Positions 46,030 through 58,300 of a DNA stretch of 64,000 bases are shown piece after piece. The notes beneath the pieces were generated by a model. The model was not told where the DNA came from and did no database searches. It saw only the letters and a list, made by a program, of their open reading frames with translations. Position 1 is the stretch's first letter, and every line of letters starts with the position of its first letter. Source of the stretch: Rutidosis leptorrhynchoides (taxonomy: Eukaryota; Streptophyta; Magnoliopsida; Asterales; Asteraceae). The translations under genes and the position numbers were made by a program. The stretch is from the NCBI RefSeq assembly GCF_046630445.1, contig NC_092341.1:29340001-29404000 (forward strand), given 5' to 3'.

Positions 46030-48182
46030 GTTGCAACAATGAAGGAAGAAATATATGGAGTAGTCACATCGGTGGCATAGATATTTAAGGCAATTCTCTC
46101 AAAGGAGATAACGAGGATCATGGACTTCAAAGTAAATTTTCATTACATTCCCGAAAGGAAGACGTAGGAAAGGTGTGATATTTCGATGAGAGTGAACTTC
46201 CTTGTACAATGAGCGAGGAAATCTAGGATTCATCCATATTCTTAAATTTATGTACGGATGAAAGGAAACGTGAATCGTAGACTATAAAGAATAGTTGACT
46301 CCAGGTGAGATGAATCTCCAAAAATGATTTCGTGCACCTCAAAGTATTGAATCCTAGGATTGATGTTGCGGTTGATAGCGAATATTGAGAGTAGAAACTC
46401 CTCATACGGTCTAGTGTAATATATATCCATGATACCCACTATAACAACAGTTGGGGTAGAAACCCATCTAGCGCCTTTTCTACAATAGGGTGACCATCGA
46501 GTGTACCCCAGGAAATTGATTTATCGGTCCGCATTTCAGCCATGTCCAACCATAAGAGGGAAAATTTTCATGAGCGCAAAGACTTCCCAACAAATTTTAT
46601 AAAACCGGCATCCAAAGTGGTGTAAGAGTTTCTATCAATGAACTTAATGGTAAGTTTCATCCTTAAATGGAGAATGAGAAAAACTGTGATCCAAACACTC
46701 TGTAGAGTAATGCGAAAATTTGATAAAATCAATCAAAGGAGTTTTGAAAAAGCTTTAAACATTTGATGTGATAACATAAACGGAACGAAGTTCTTAGTAA
46801 ATTTAGAAGTATGTACAACGTGTACCATTTCATATAAAACGAATTGACTTAGTCAAACAGCTCAATAAATGAGTGGTTTTAAAATAATTTTGAAGGTATG
46901 ATTTAGTATATACTAGCCAAAATAGGTAAAGGTAAATTTATTCATTTGAAACCATACATACATATATGATTTTATAAATTGTATAACAAAATATTTCATT
47001 ACTTCTGTTAGCCCAAAAATCTCGTGAGAACCGCCCAGTTAAACAAATGTGTAAAACTCCCGATGATAAACAGAGTAGTATCTGTATTTCAGAGGTTACA
47101 AGTTGAAGTAAGATCGTGGAAGATCGAGTAAAGGACTTGAATCGTCGTGCGACAATTGACCAACAGATGTTACGAGGTCATGAAAACCAATGAGTTAAAT
47201 GTTATTTTGACTATTATCAGGACATAAGTCCTTGGGCCAAAACTGTTCCCGAGCGAAGCTGTTGCTAACAAGCGAGTTATGAAGGATAGAGCATGAGATA
47301 GATAACCTGGTTAAAACGAGCTTCTCGTATATCAACAATTAAGATAATGAATATTTTCCCTACCCATGTAATACATCGGAATTTTTGAATGAGTAGTGTA
47401 AAAATTTTCTTTGACTCGCTTTCTATTCCTCATGTCACAATATTGGGACTTCTTTATGAATTAACGTAATATAATCACGTTGGCCTGACGTCATTATATT
47501 TCACTAATTCATAGTTCCATTCCAATAGCACTACATGAGGTCAGGACACGCAATCAACCTCGAATTTCCACACAATTTTCCTAAAACGATTTCTTAAACA
47601 ATGTGCTATGGATAGCATAAGAGACAAAAACATCAAAAGTAATGAATAGGAGTAACAATGACATAAAAATGTCTTCGAAGTACCAAGAATCTCTAAAGTC
47701 AAGAATGACATTTTCCGGTTCAAACACCAAAGCACATAGGCACAACGGCACAAAGGCACGTAATATAACAAGAATGTTATATACCTAAACATAATAGCTG
47801 ACATTGAAATGCCGAGCATTTAGAAGTCGAGAATGACATCTCGCGTAATATAACTCAAACGTTATATACATAACCATAATAGATGACATAGAAATGTCGA
47901 GAATTTCAGAAGTCAAGAATGACATCCCTCGGTTTCACTACCCGAGGTGTTCTTATAAGGATAAGTTCGCATGAGTCGGAGAATACGTTTAAATCAGAAT
48001 GGGAGTTCCTCCCGGATTCAGAACATAATAGAGATGTATGTATGATAACAACATACATACCAATACGATACAAATAATCACATATAATAATATATTATAG
48101 GCCGGGCTGTAGACTAGACTCACTAATGCAGCCTATTGACTCGGGTAACGACATCAATGCAGCCTAATTCCCTATAAACTCA
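46030..48182 (-). other. Unidentified internal segment of Tekay-2 in the place of gag
   Basis: About 2.1 kb between the RT remnant and the primer-binding site, with no gag or protease motifs and only short ORFs. It contains an 85-bp tandem duplication (next entry). It could be untranslated leader of a non-autonomous derivative or foreign DNA picked up by template switching. Confidence 0.5.
47759..47930. repeat. Two tandem copies of an 85-bp unit
   Basis: Starting at CGTAATATAAC (47759 and 47844), each unit contains TTATATAC, ATAATAG, GACAT, AAATG and GAGAATGACATC. A weaker partial copy lies near 47659-47715. Confidence 0.6.
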
Positions 48183-48195
48183 CTCTGATACCAAC
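48183..48195 (-). other. Primer-binding site of Tekay-2 (tRNA-Met type)
   Basis: On the minus strand GTTGGTATCAGAG follows the 5' LTR directly, as in Tekay-1. Confidence 0.8.
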
Positions 48196-51100
48196 TAAAA
48201 TGACCCGTCAAAGTACACTTGACGACCATCGTTAACTTGGTCCCACAGCTTGATCGAAACTCTATAAGAATTTAATAAAACAACCTTGCATTCTTTATTT
48301 AAAAATGATTTCCTATAAAGGAAATCTACTAAAATGTGTAAGTTTAGAAAAACTATACAAAAATACTTTTAACCAAAAGTCGACCAAAACAAAGTCAACA
48401 AACACCCACTGTTTAATGTAACAAAATAGAATGCAAGTTAATGTTTAACAAAAGCTGCCATCATAAATATGCAGACTCTCTAAGCACAGCGGAAGCAATC
48501 AATCATGAACCTGAGAATAAAATAGGCGAGTAACTGTCAACAAAAATGTTGAGTGAATTATAGGTTTAATATTACAAACAATATTTAATTTAAACCATAA
48601 AAATTTATGTTTGAAAACATAAAAACTCCTTTTCGGACCACAAAATTATATGCTAGAAAACATATAAATGCATTATTCCATTTTCCGTGAGCCACCTGGT
48701 AACCACTTAACCATTTATTTACCCTTGCCAAACACAATAAATAATATACACCGAACAAGTGTATCTTCAACTAAATACAAAGTACTAAACATTCTGATTA
48801 TAAATTGCTAACGCGACTAGCTCGAAATGGGGTTGTCAAACCCGATAGATCTATCTATAGGATTCGCGTTCACCAGTAGAAACCAGTGATTACAATTACC
48901 AGATTAGAGAATATTTTTGTTCGACTCACAATGAATAATTTAAACCAACTTCCACTTGTCCAAAATATAAAATAAATTGCATGTATTCTCATCCCAAAAG
49001 ATTTAAAATAGAAAAATGGGACTATAACTCACCTTAACAGCAAACGAAGTAACCACACAAATATGCGAACAGCAAAAGAATTAAGTGATCAAGAATGATC
49101 ACAACGCCGACCTATAAATAAAGCAGGTCGATATAAATAACTAACTTAGGTCAAGTCTTAGTATGATAGCTATAGTACTTGTTGCAAGTAAACATAGAAC
49201 AATACTAAGTATGCTTCAGTTTGATCAGGACAACGTAGTAACACGTACTTTCTATTTTTAGAAAATTTCTATTTTTGGCAGGTTTCCATTTCTGGAAAAA
49301 TTTCTATTTTTGAAAAGTTTCTATTTTAGGAAAGTTTCTATTTTAGGAAAGTTTCTATTTTTGGAAATTTTCCAAATTTAGAAAGTTTCTATATTTAGAA
49401 TGTTTCTATTTTTAGAAAGTTTTTAAGTTAGGAAGGTTTCCTTAATTAGAAAGTCAACAAAAGTCAACTGAAAGTCAAAGTCAACCGAAAGTCAACTTAA
49501 AAGTCAACCTTGGTCAAACATAGTCAACATTAATTTTAAAAGTGTAAGTTGTAATAATAATATAAGTTATAATGTTAATTAAAGTTAAATATGTGTAATT
49601 ATGTCATAACATAAGTTTAATTAAATTAAAATGAATTATTAAGTTAACATAAGTTTAAATGATATAATTAATATAACATAGGTAATTAATTAATTAATTA
49701 AATATTAGTCATAATATAAGTATTATTAATTAATAATAAATTTTAATCATATCATAAGTATTATTAATTAATAATGAATTATTAATCATATCATAAGTTT
49801 CTAATTATAATTATTAAACCATAAGTATTTAATAATTAAATTATAATTAAATAATAACTAAGCCTTATAATAATTAAATAATTAATTAATCCTTATTATA
49901 AGTCTTATAATAATAATCTCATAATATATGTTTAATACTTATCATAAGTATTTTTCATTAATAAAAGTATTATTAATCTTAAGTTAAATTAAATGTTTAA
50001 TTAAAGCATAAGTAATTATTAAATGATATAATAAATATATATATCATAAGTCACAAATCATAATAATTACTTTTTATATCATAAGTAATTTAATAATAAT
50101 GTAAATCATTATTTATATCATAAGTTTTAATAATTAACCATAAGTTTTAATTAAAAGTTTATCGGGTCATAACTTGAGCCCCGGGTGTCGGTTTTCGGCG
50201 AGTCTTATATCTAATCAAACCACCCGACACTTTGGTGTACTCAAGAACATCCCAAGAACAGCAACCAAGTTGTGATGATCAGCCATTAAACAACTTGGAG
50301 CTTTAATCCGTTCAAAAACACGTTTTAGTCACAACGGGTGATCCGTGGCTCGAATTTAGATGACCCGAACATGAAAGTTCATCCCATCATCAATCCTAAC
50401 ACACTAGTACACCCTAAAGACTCCAAAAGTGGTCACAAAGTTGGACTAAACCTAGAACAATTCGTTTTTATATTTTAATCTCATCAAAACACTAATTTAA
50501 GCATAACTTTTGATCCGGAACTCGAAAAGAGGTGAATCAAAAGCCTAAAATTATGTACTAAATGAGAGGAACTCATATATATACTTTATTTCATCAAAAA
50601 TCACAGTTAAGTTCACTGATTTTAACCAACAAGCTGCTGTCCCAATTTAATTAAACCGAAAACATACAATAACGAGTGATTCTATGCATAATAATATCAA
50701 TACAATCATACACACGTACTATAACATCATCATACATACAAGATCAGTAAAAATAAATGAAAATTGAAAATTTAGGGTTTATGATTATACCCTAATCAAA
50801 GAACAAGTTGTATGAGCTTGTAGATCTTGAAATTGAGAATCCGATGAGATAAAAAGCCCTAAATCTCCAAGTATAAAATTGTTGAAGGTGATGATAATAT
50901 TGGTGATGGTGGTGAACGTCCATGGGAGGAGAAAAAGAGAGGGAGGAGAGAAAAAAAAGATTTAGGTTAAATGAAATCAAGTAGTGAACCATTTAGCACA
51001 TGTAATCTCTCATTTTCAAAAATTTGCACTAAACCCCCTCCTCATGGGGAGTTTCGGCTGAACCAAGCATAAGGGTGGGCCCTCTTGGCCCACTTTGTTG

Positions 51101-51513
51101 TAAAATGAATTAAATTGTGGCCCGAAAGCCCGAACGGATCCTGAAACGTGAAAACACCGCTACACGTTTTTGAAAATTCGGAGAGATAACAAATACGCGA
51201 CGAAATATATATATATAAACACTATATATAAACATATGACATTAAAATATCAAATTTTAAATAATTAGGAATTAAAAATCCTAAAAGATCAACCGTTGGT
51301 TTGAAAACCGAAAAGATTCGCTGGATAGAAATCCGCGATACGTAGAAACGTATAACTTAAAATATGAATACAAATATTCATATAACAAATAATAATTAAA
51401 ATATTATTACTAAAATAATAATATAGATCATATAAATGAAGTGGCACGAATAATAATTAATGGTCGTTAAATAATTAACGGTAAAAGATAACGGAAAAAG
51501 TAGGGTCGTTACA
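48196..51513 (-). repeat. 5' LTR of Tekay-2
   Basis: 3318 bp, aligned end to end with 40027-43328. The 3' terminal base pattern is altered (ATTTTA instead of GTTTCA), consistent with decay. Contains the matching minisatellite and eight W-box motifs. Confidence 0.92.
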
Positions 51514-51535
51514 CAAAGTCTAAGTGTGGAATATG

Positions 51536-53499
51536 TGATATCGGCTAAAAAGTCACATTTTCACCCCGGTATTAAGGCCCAAAAATAAGAAAGATTTAAA
51601 CTTTATCGGCAAAATACCCACTTCGTCGGTTAGAATTGAATAACAAGTAATTACAAAGACGATGCAAAAAGAATCAAGAGAATCGGAGCTAAAACGAAGA
51701 TTCTAGGGCGAAAACGGTGAAAGACAAGAAATCAAGTTACGATTCAGGAAAACCAGCTGACCAGGCCTGCCAAACGGCTTGCCTGGCTCACAAACGGCCT
51801 GCCAAACGGCCAGGGCAAACAGCCCTTGCAAACGGGCTGGTCTGGCAAACGGCCCCTGCAAACGGTGTGTCAAACGGCCTGCCAGCCGTTTGCAGGGAAA
51901 TTTTTGGTTTATTTAAAGGGCATTTGTCATTCATTCCAACACACACTTCAATTCACTTCTTTCTCTCTCTTGTACAATATTAGTCATACTTTCAAGGTCT
52001 TCAACTCCGTGCGGGAAACCTAGTACCCGGAGAAGAACACCGAAGATTGTATTAGGAGCGGTCTGGAGTCTTGAAGTTGTCACTTTTATATTCAGAACTC
52101 ATTTAATCTACTGGTACTTCTATCCCTTTGTCTTTATATAATGTCTTCCATTTATTATGCTTTGTGATACTGTTGCCATGATTAGCGAGTAGTTATTTTT
52201 AGTGTATGTTGTGACTTAATCAGTTATAATGTCAAAACTATATTATGGTTTGTGTATGTTATCAAAATGCTTTCCGATTATGCTTTGAACTCAATTGCTT
52301 TTCCAACTAATAGAACATTGTTATTGGGTCTGTTATTGGGAAGTCGCGAACCCCGATTCAGAGTACACTATCTGTGTCACCCCTTGGTAAGAGAAGTCTA
52401 TCGAATACAACGTAAGTTTGACTGAGGCACACTGGTTGTAGTAAGTCCACTGAGCCTTGGATTCCGACTGAGGACTCTTTCGTAGTGAAACATCTGACTA
52501 GACCCCTAGTACATTGTCGGTCCTAGACCATGCTAGTGTAGTCACCAAGCATATAAACTTCGTACGTGCACGCTGAAGCACAACTATTGTTGTAAGCTGT
52601 ACCTCTGCTAAGTAAGGCTATGGAATACGGTTAGTGTTGACTAGTACATTTCACCATAACGCAGTCTCAAGCATTTCACCCCGCTTGAAGGATTCTTAGT
52701 TAATTAAGGAACTGTTTGTTCGAACACATAAAGGATTGGACCGTTAGGATAACCGAACGTATTCATGGAGGTCAGCTTGACTTGGCGATGGTGTTCTTTA
52801 TAGGTTGAACTCTTTTTAAGGGCCTAACTATCTTTTAAACCAATCATTAACGAAAGCATTAAGATACATCACGTCTCTCGGATATGAAAAACCATGTATT
52901 CTATTATACTTAAGAAAGTTTAGACCATTTCGGAATATTAATACGTCACCCAACCGAGTCGCTCAATTGGATGAACCGTCTGAACGTGTATGCCTGTAGT
53001 TAGACTGCACGGGCATCGGAGGTAAGGGACGTTGTTGTCTATCCAGAACCTTCAAGCCTATCGCATTACCCAGTGACATGTCTTATGACAGGGGCGTTTA
53101 GGACTAGTATAGTAAATACAAGGTCACTGCCTATCCATGAGCCAGCATTCCATAATATCGGCAAAGTAACGGATGAAATCGTAACATGCACTTATTTTAT
53201 CTTTATCCGAATTACAAATTTTATCGTACTTTACTTTACTTACTTAATCTAGAAAACCCAAAATTAGGTAATCACCCACTACTCCTAGAATTATCTTAAG
53301 TTTTAGATATAGGTTCGATTCTACTGATATCTCTAAAATACGACTCTAGGTCATACTTCCCTTACTCACAATAAGGAGTAATAAGATTTATGCCCCGCTA
53401 AATATAAATTTAAAACTAATATTCCCTTTGATAGTTAGAGCTGACGCGTTGCGACCTGAAGACATCGCACAAATAAAACCGTCCGTTTTGGCCATATCA
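51536..53499 (+). repeat. 3' LTR of the Athila-like element
   Basis: 1964 bp, starting TGATATCGG just after TAAGTGTGGAATA and ending CATATCA, then the TSD AGCAC. Confidence 0.92.
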
Positions 53500-53504
53500 A
53501 GCAC

Positions 53505-53634
53505 CGTTTCCGGTCCCGTCACCGTTGTTAGTACCCGACGAAGGAGGACTAAAACCGCGCTTTTTAAACTCCTCAGAAAACCTCATTTTCCTAACAAACA
53601 TCCCGATCTCGAGTCCACGTAAGATCATTTGCAT
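53505..53634 (-). pseudogene. Upstream half of the coding fragment split by the Athila-like element
   Basis: The frame runs from ATG at 53634 (a second ATG two codons on) through a basic segment (VRKMRFSEEFKKRG) to the TSD AGCAC at 53500-53504. An in-frame TAA lies just upstream, so the fragment either starts here or begins at a splice junction. No domain recognised. Confidence 0.4.
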
Positions 53635-54151
53635 GACCCTTCCACTTGAACATCTTTAAATGAATTTTGGATCGCATCCCCTCTAATTAATAATATTACA
53701 TTTGAGCAAAAAATGGGTTACTATTGATGAATAGTAGCCCACTTAGACTTTATTAAGAAATAAGCGGGAGGCCTTCTGCGCTTCACTGCGGGATGGTTGA
53801 TTTTCGTTGTTCGTAATTACATGTTACTCCATTAGTTAGCATAACTTAACTAAAAAAGATAATAGTATGTTTCAACAAACCCAATAACTCTTAGGAATTG
53901 TATACTAAATGAAGAGTAGTTTCTATTTCTTTCCTTTTAATTATATACTAATACTAATTGATTATATATATAATACAATGTGGGTCGGAAAAAAAAAAGA
54001 ATCTGTAAAAAAAATTATAAAAGCAAAAGTTATATTTCGAAACAAATTAAAATTGAATGCTAAAATTTGTGCTCCTTTCACCTAAAATGTCACACTTTGA
54101 TATTGACTTTTTAACAAAAATTCACACACAATTGATTTGCTAATGGACTTC
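53635..54151. other. No gene seen
   Basis: AT-rich sequence between the split coding fragment and the copia LTR. A short inverted sequence TACTATTGATGAATAGTA lies near 53721-53738. Confidence 0.5.
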
Positions 54152-55084
54152 TGTTGGTCCCTTGATTAACAATAGGAGTATTGTAGAGGGGGTGAATACA
54201 ATTTCTTTTAATTAACTAACCAATTAAACACGGTTTAGTATTCAAGCATGTAATGTAAATAGAGTCAAAGGTAATTTTTTTCAACTGTTATTCTTTATTG
54301 ATTAAATCACAAAGAATTACAACTATCCTTGGAGGAATGATAGTTGGTTGATACAGATTTACCTAGGTATAGCTATGAGGATAAACTTAAAGCTATTACA
54401 CATTTTGGACTCTAAATAAATAAACCCACACCACAACAATTTATAGTAGTCCTATTAACCGTGTAATGGTTCTATTGTCCACTGGTACATAGGATGTCTG
54501 TACTTGTGGGGACAACTGCATCAGAGAGCGTGCTCTCCTCTTTCCTCTTTGGTATCTATTTACAGGAACATCCCAATTCGGTTTGGCACCACTGTTCATT
54601 TAAACAAATAGAATGTTGTGTTCCCTAGGCATTGACAAAGTATAACACATGCCTGCACATGTGTTAAACTTCTGCATTTCCACGTGGTCTTGTAAGGTCA
54701 CTTGTCAGCCGTCGACGCGTGTCCTTTCCTGTTCAACTTTGTCTTTGACTTCTGTTGAATAGTACAATTGATGTAGACCACTCAGGAAACCACCATGCTT
54801 GTAATGGAGCATGGCTGTCTTGTGTTGTATGCTGCTTACCAGGTTTACTGGTTCTTCTTATGCTGAGTCACTTGATATTCTTGAATTTCTGGGTACTCAT
54901 CCTATGCTGATTCGAAGAATACACTCTACCTTATGCTGGTAGACTATGCAGCATACTAACACAAGACACATCAATTTTGCTATCTAAACATAAACAAACT
55001 TATGTTGGCTACACATAACATTTTAGTGCAAATAAATTACAGTTTTGTCATAATTAAATCCTTAATTATCTTAGGGACTCAACA
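54152..55084 (-). repeat. 3' LTR of the SIRE-type element
   Basis: 933 bp. On the minus strand it starts TGTTGAGTCCCTAAG and ends GGGACCAACA. The ends form the short inverted repeat TGTTG/CAACA. The 5' LTR is not in the window, so the boundaries rest on these ends and the adjacent tract. Confidence 0.8.
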
Positions 55085-55104
55085 ATCTCCCCCTATTTGA
55101 TGAT
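55085..55104 (-). other. Polypurine tract of the SIRE-type element
   Basis: On the minus strand AAATAGGGGGAGAT directly precedes the LTR, the plus-strand primer of copia elements. Confidence 0.85.
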
Positions 55105-55358
55105 GACAAAACTTATGACATTTAGAGAAAACACTAAAGCTAGTACAGAGGGACCTATTGAAAAATAGGCAGTAAATTTGTCCCTTTTTAAGTTTGTTTT
55201 GGGATCTTTTGCTGAGTTATCTATAACTTATAATTTGATATGATTTTGAAGATAAACTCATTTCACTTTCATTACAGCAGAGTATATACAGTAATTACAA
55301 GAACATCATAATGAAAAATGAAATAAACAAAAGATACAATTTGAGCACTAGAGGGCTA

Positions 55359-58300
55359 TCAATCTTTATCCTTATCGAACTCATCTTCAGATAGCTCTTC
55401 TTGTTTGATTTTCCAGGCTTCAGGAAATAGGATAGGTATATCAGCAGGGTCAAATACATGGATATGAGGAGGTAGAATGATGGGATCTCTTCTTTGTGGG
55501 CCTTCACCGGTAGATTTCTTTCCTTTAGGTTTTTGAGAAAGTACTTCTTCTACGTTTACTACTGGCGCATTCCCAAATTTTGTTGCTTTGTTGAAGAGCT
55601 CTTGGAGTTCTGGCTTCAATGTCTTTTTAATACCATTTTCAGCTTTACCAATGAAGTACTCCAATATCTCCATCCATTCACTGAATCCTAAGGATCGTAA
55701 CTCATCATAATTTATCCTTTCTTGAACATTATTCTCCATGCTGACATTAAAAGCTCTTTTTAAGCCTCTGTGCACTTTGATGATCTTGCTGGGATTTGAT
55801 CTTCTATTCATCACATCACCATACCTGCTCCTATAATAATGATCAGATAGTTCTATGGTTCGAGCAGTTTCTATAGGAGCAGTAGCAGGTGCTTTCTCAG
55901 CAGCTTCTAGTTCATCAAAGGCCTTATCCTATTCCTTGACAATGGCTTTAACTAATTTGAGGGACTCAACCTCTTGCTTTCTATCAGCAGCCAATTTGTC
56001 TTCTTCTTCTTTCTGAAGCCTTAACCTCTCAGCGAGTTCAGCATCAGCAGCCTCCCTTCTTTGCCTTTCAACTTCTAAGCCCAACAGATAATCATCAGCA
56101 GTAATTTTCAGGGATTTTGCTATTTCAATCATCTTTCTACCCTCTTCAGTTCTAAGGGCAGCACGATACTGCCTTAGATCCATTCCCAGCTGGCGAGCCT
56201 CTTGAAATTGAGCTTTCTCCTCATCAGTAGAGAGCCTTTAACCACTGTTATTTAAATATACACCAATTTCAATGCCATAAGTCAAGGCAGTGATGTAGAA
56301 TGGCTGATCAAGAGGATGATGTAGCAATCTAACTTGGCGTATCCTTTCATTAATAGATACTTCTCTTTGCTCAAGCAATTCTGGTACAGTGATCTCCAGC
56401 CTGTAAGCCTCTCTTTCATCTAGATTCATTCTAAATAGATCTGGCTTACCACGGGCAACTGGATCATCTTCCCAAGTAGCGTGTTTATCATGATGTTTTG
56501 GGGAAGATGGAGGATACATGATTGATTCTGCAATGCCAGAAGAACTCACTGGAAACTGATTAACACGATTATCCTGTGTTCTGTTAAAATAAGTGAGGGT
56601 CCGGGGAGAGATAGGTGATTGAACAAATAAGTGATCTCCTCTACCCCAGACTGTAAAGTCAGCAGGATTAGCCGTATCATCATCTTTATTAGCACCCAGC
56701 TTAACCACCTTTGCTGGATCTTCAACACTTGTAGCACCCAGCAGCACACTTCTGGCTGGGTCTTCTATCACAGCACTCCTTGCTGTGTCTATAGTACCAG
56801 CTGACTGATTAGTATCAGCTGACACATCTGCCACAGTATCTTTATCAGCTACCTCAAATAGGGGTCCTTTCCTTAGGGGATGGTTGTCCCTAGGAGCAGA
56901 TTTCACCCTTTGTCTGTCGATTGGAATGGGTTCAGCTGATGGTTCTTGTGTTGATACTGGTTCTTGTGGAGGCAGACAGGGAACAATATCAAGAAGCTCC
57001 CCCTTAACATCATAAACATCAAGGTCTGTTATTTTTGCTGGCTGTTGTTGTGTAGCTGGCTGAGCATAAGATGCTGGTCGAGAAGATGAGCTAGTTTCCA
57101 ATATTGCATCTAGCCATTTCATGAACACGTCAGCTCTTACTCCTCCTGACCCAGTAGATTGCAGATAATCTTTCATTTCTTCAGTGGTTATTCTATTGAT
57201 CCTGTCTGCTCGCGCAGCATACAGCTTTGCCCTTTTCTTGTCATACTTAACCACGAACTTAGCATTTCTTTTACGAACATCTCTTTTGTACTTTTAATGC
57301 TGATTAGTTCATCATTAATATCTAACTTTTCTGGGTCCAGGCTTCTTCTATGTTCAATTCTGTTTTACTTACGAGAAACATAAGCCTCCCATTTGGTATT
57401 AAAGGCATCATTTAAATCTTGCTGTCTCTTCTGATGTCTCTCCAGTTTTCTTTTCTTTTTCCTTTCAATCATTTGAGAGACAATAAAATATTCAGCAACA
57501 GCCAGCTCAGAAACATTACTGGGCTTACTGCCAGAACCAATATCATCCACTGATGTAGCAGACACACTGGGTTGAGATTCACCAGCTGCCTGTACACCAG
57601 CTTCAGTATGAGCGTTGCTGGGCTTAGTGTCAGCACCTTGATCAGTACCAATACCATCATCATCACCATCTCTCCTTTGCTGTTTAGGAGCCTTTTCATG
57701 CTCATGCTCCCCCTCAGATGATTGTTTTCTCTTTTTGGACTTCTTTTTAGACTTCTTCTCCCCCTTTTTGTCATCAGCAGGGGAAGAAGGGTGATCAGGG
57801 GAAACATGTGCATCAAGGTCACTATCTGACTCAGGAACTAAAAATGCAAAGTTGTTCTAGTCAGCATCATCAGGAGAAAGATGGGCACCAGGATCTACAT
57901 CATATTGTCGGAGACACAGATTTAAAGTTCTAACTTTATTTCTTGCAACACCAATGGCCATTTGATTAACAGTGGCGCTAACATCTGCTTGTAGGGCAGC
58001 CATTTGTTGCATAGTCTCCACCAATTGAAGATAAGCAGAGACATGAACCATATTAGCCATTTGCTGCTCCTGCGAATCTAACCTCTCTGCCAATACCTGA
58101 TTCTCTTCATTAAGAAAAAGATTCCTTCAATTAGCAGCATCAAGATCAGTTTGAAGATGGGCAATATGATCAGCATATTCATTATGAGAGATGATTCGCC
58201 TTTTGAGGTCCTCCTCTTCTTCAAATTGTTTGACAATAGCATCCACCGCTAGATCAGCAAAAGCACATACTTGTTTGAGCTGGTTTTCAATGGTAGAAGT

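Larger units (their letters stand above)
40027..51513 (-). mobile_element. Tekay-2: decayed Ty3/gypsy element in minus orientation inside the Athila-like element
   Basis: Flanked by the TSD CAAAG (40022-40026 and 51514-51518). On the minus strand: 5' LTR 48196-51513, tRNA-Met-type primer-binding site, about 2.1 kb of unidentified DNA, broken RT to integrase, 3' LTR 40027-43328. Gag and protease are missing. The LTRs differ at many scattered sites, so it is older than Tekay-1. Confidence 0.92.
29679..53499 (+). mobile_element. Athila-like Ty3/gypsy element, non-autonomous, with three nested insertions
   Basis: Bounded by the TSD AGCAC (29674-29678 and 53500-53504), with LTR ends TGATATC and CATATCA. 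It has a tRNA-Asp-type primer-binding site and an Athila-style gag-protease. The 3' segment carries ACATTGAGGACAATGTTC and TTTAAGTGTGGG, seen in many Athila/Tat elements. No reverse transcriptase, RNase H or integrase is present in the parts not explained by insertions, so it needs a helper. The nested pieces are a solo LTR, a hairpin element and Tekay-2; without them it is about 9.7 kb. Confidence 0.9.

Noticed and set aside
45599..46030. 143-codon plus-strand ORF in Tekay-2
   Set aside because: Antisense shadow of the RT remnant.
54152..55084. Possible solo copia LTR
   Set aside because: A polypurine tract and SIRE-type internal sequence lie directly beside it, so it is the 3' LTR of a larger element.
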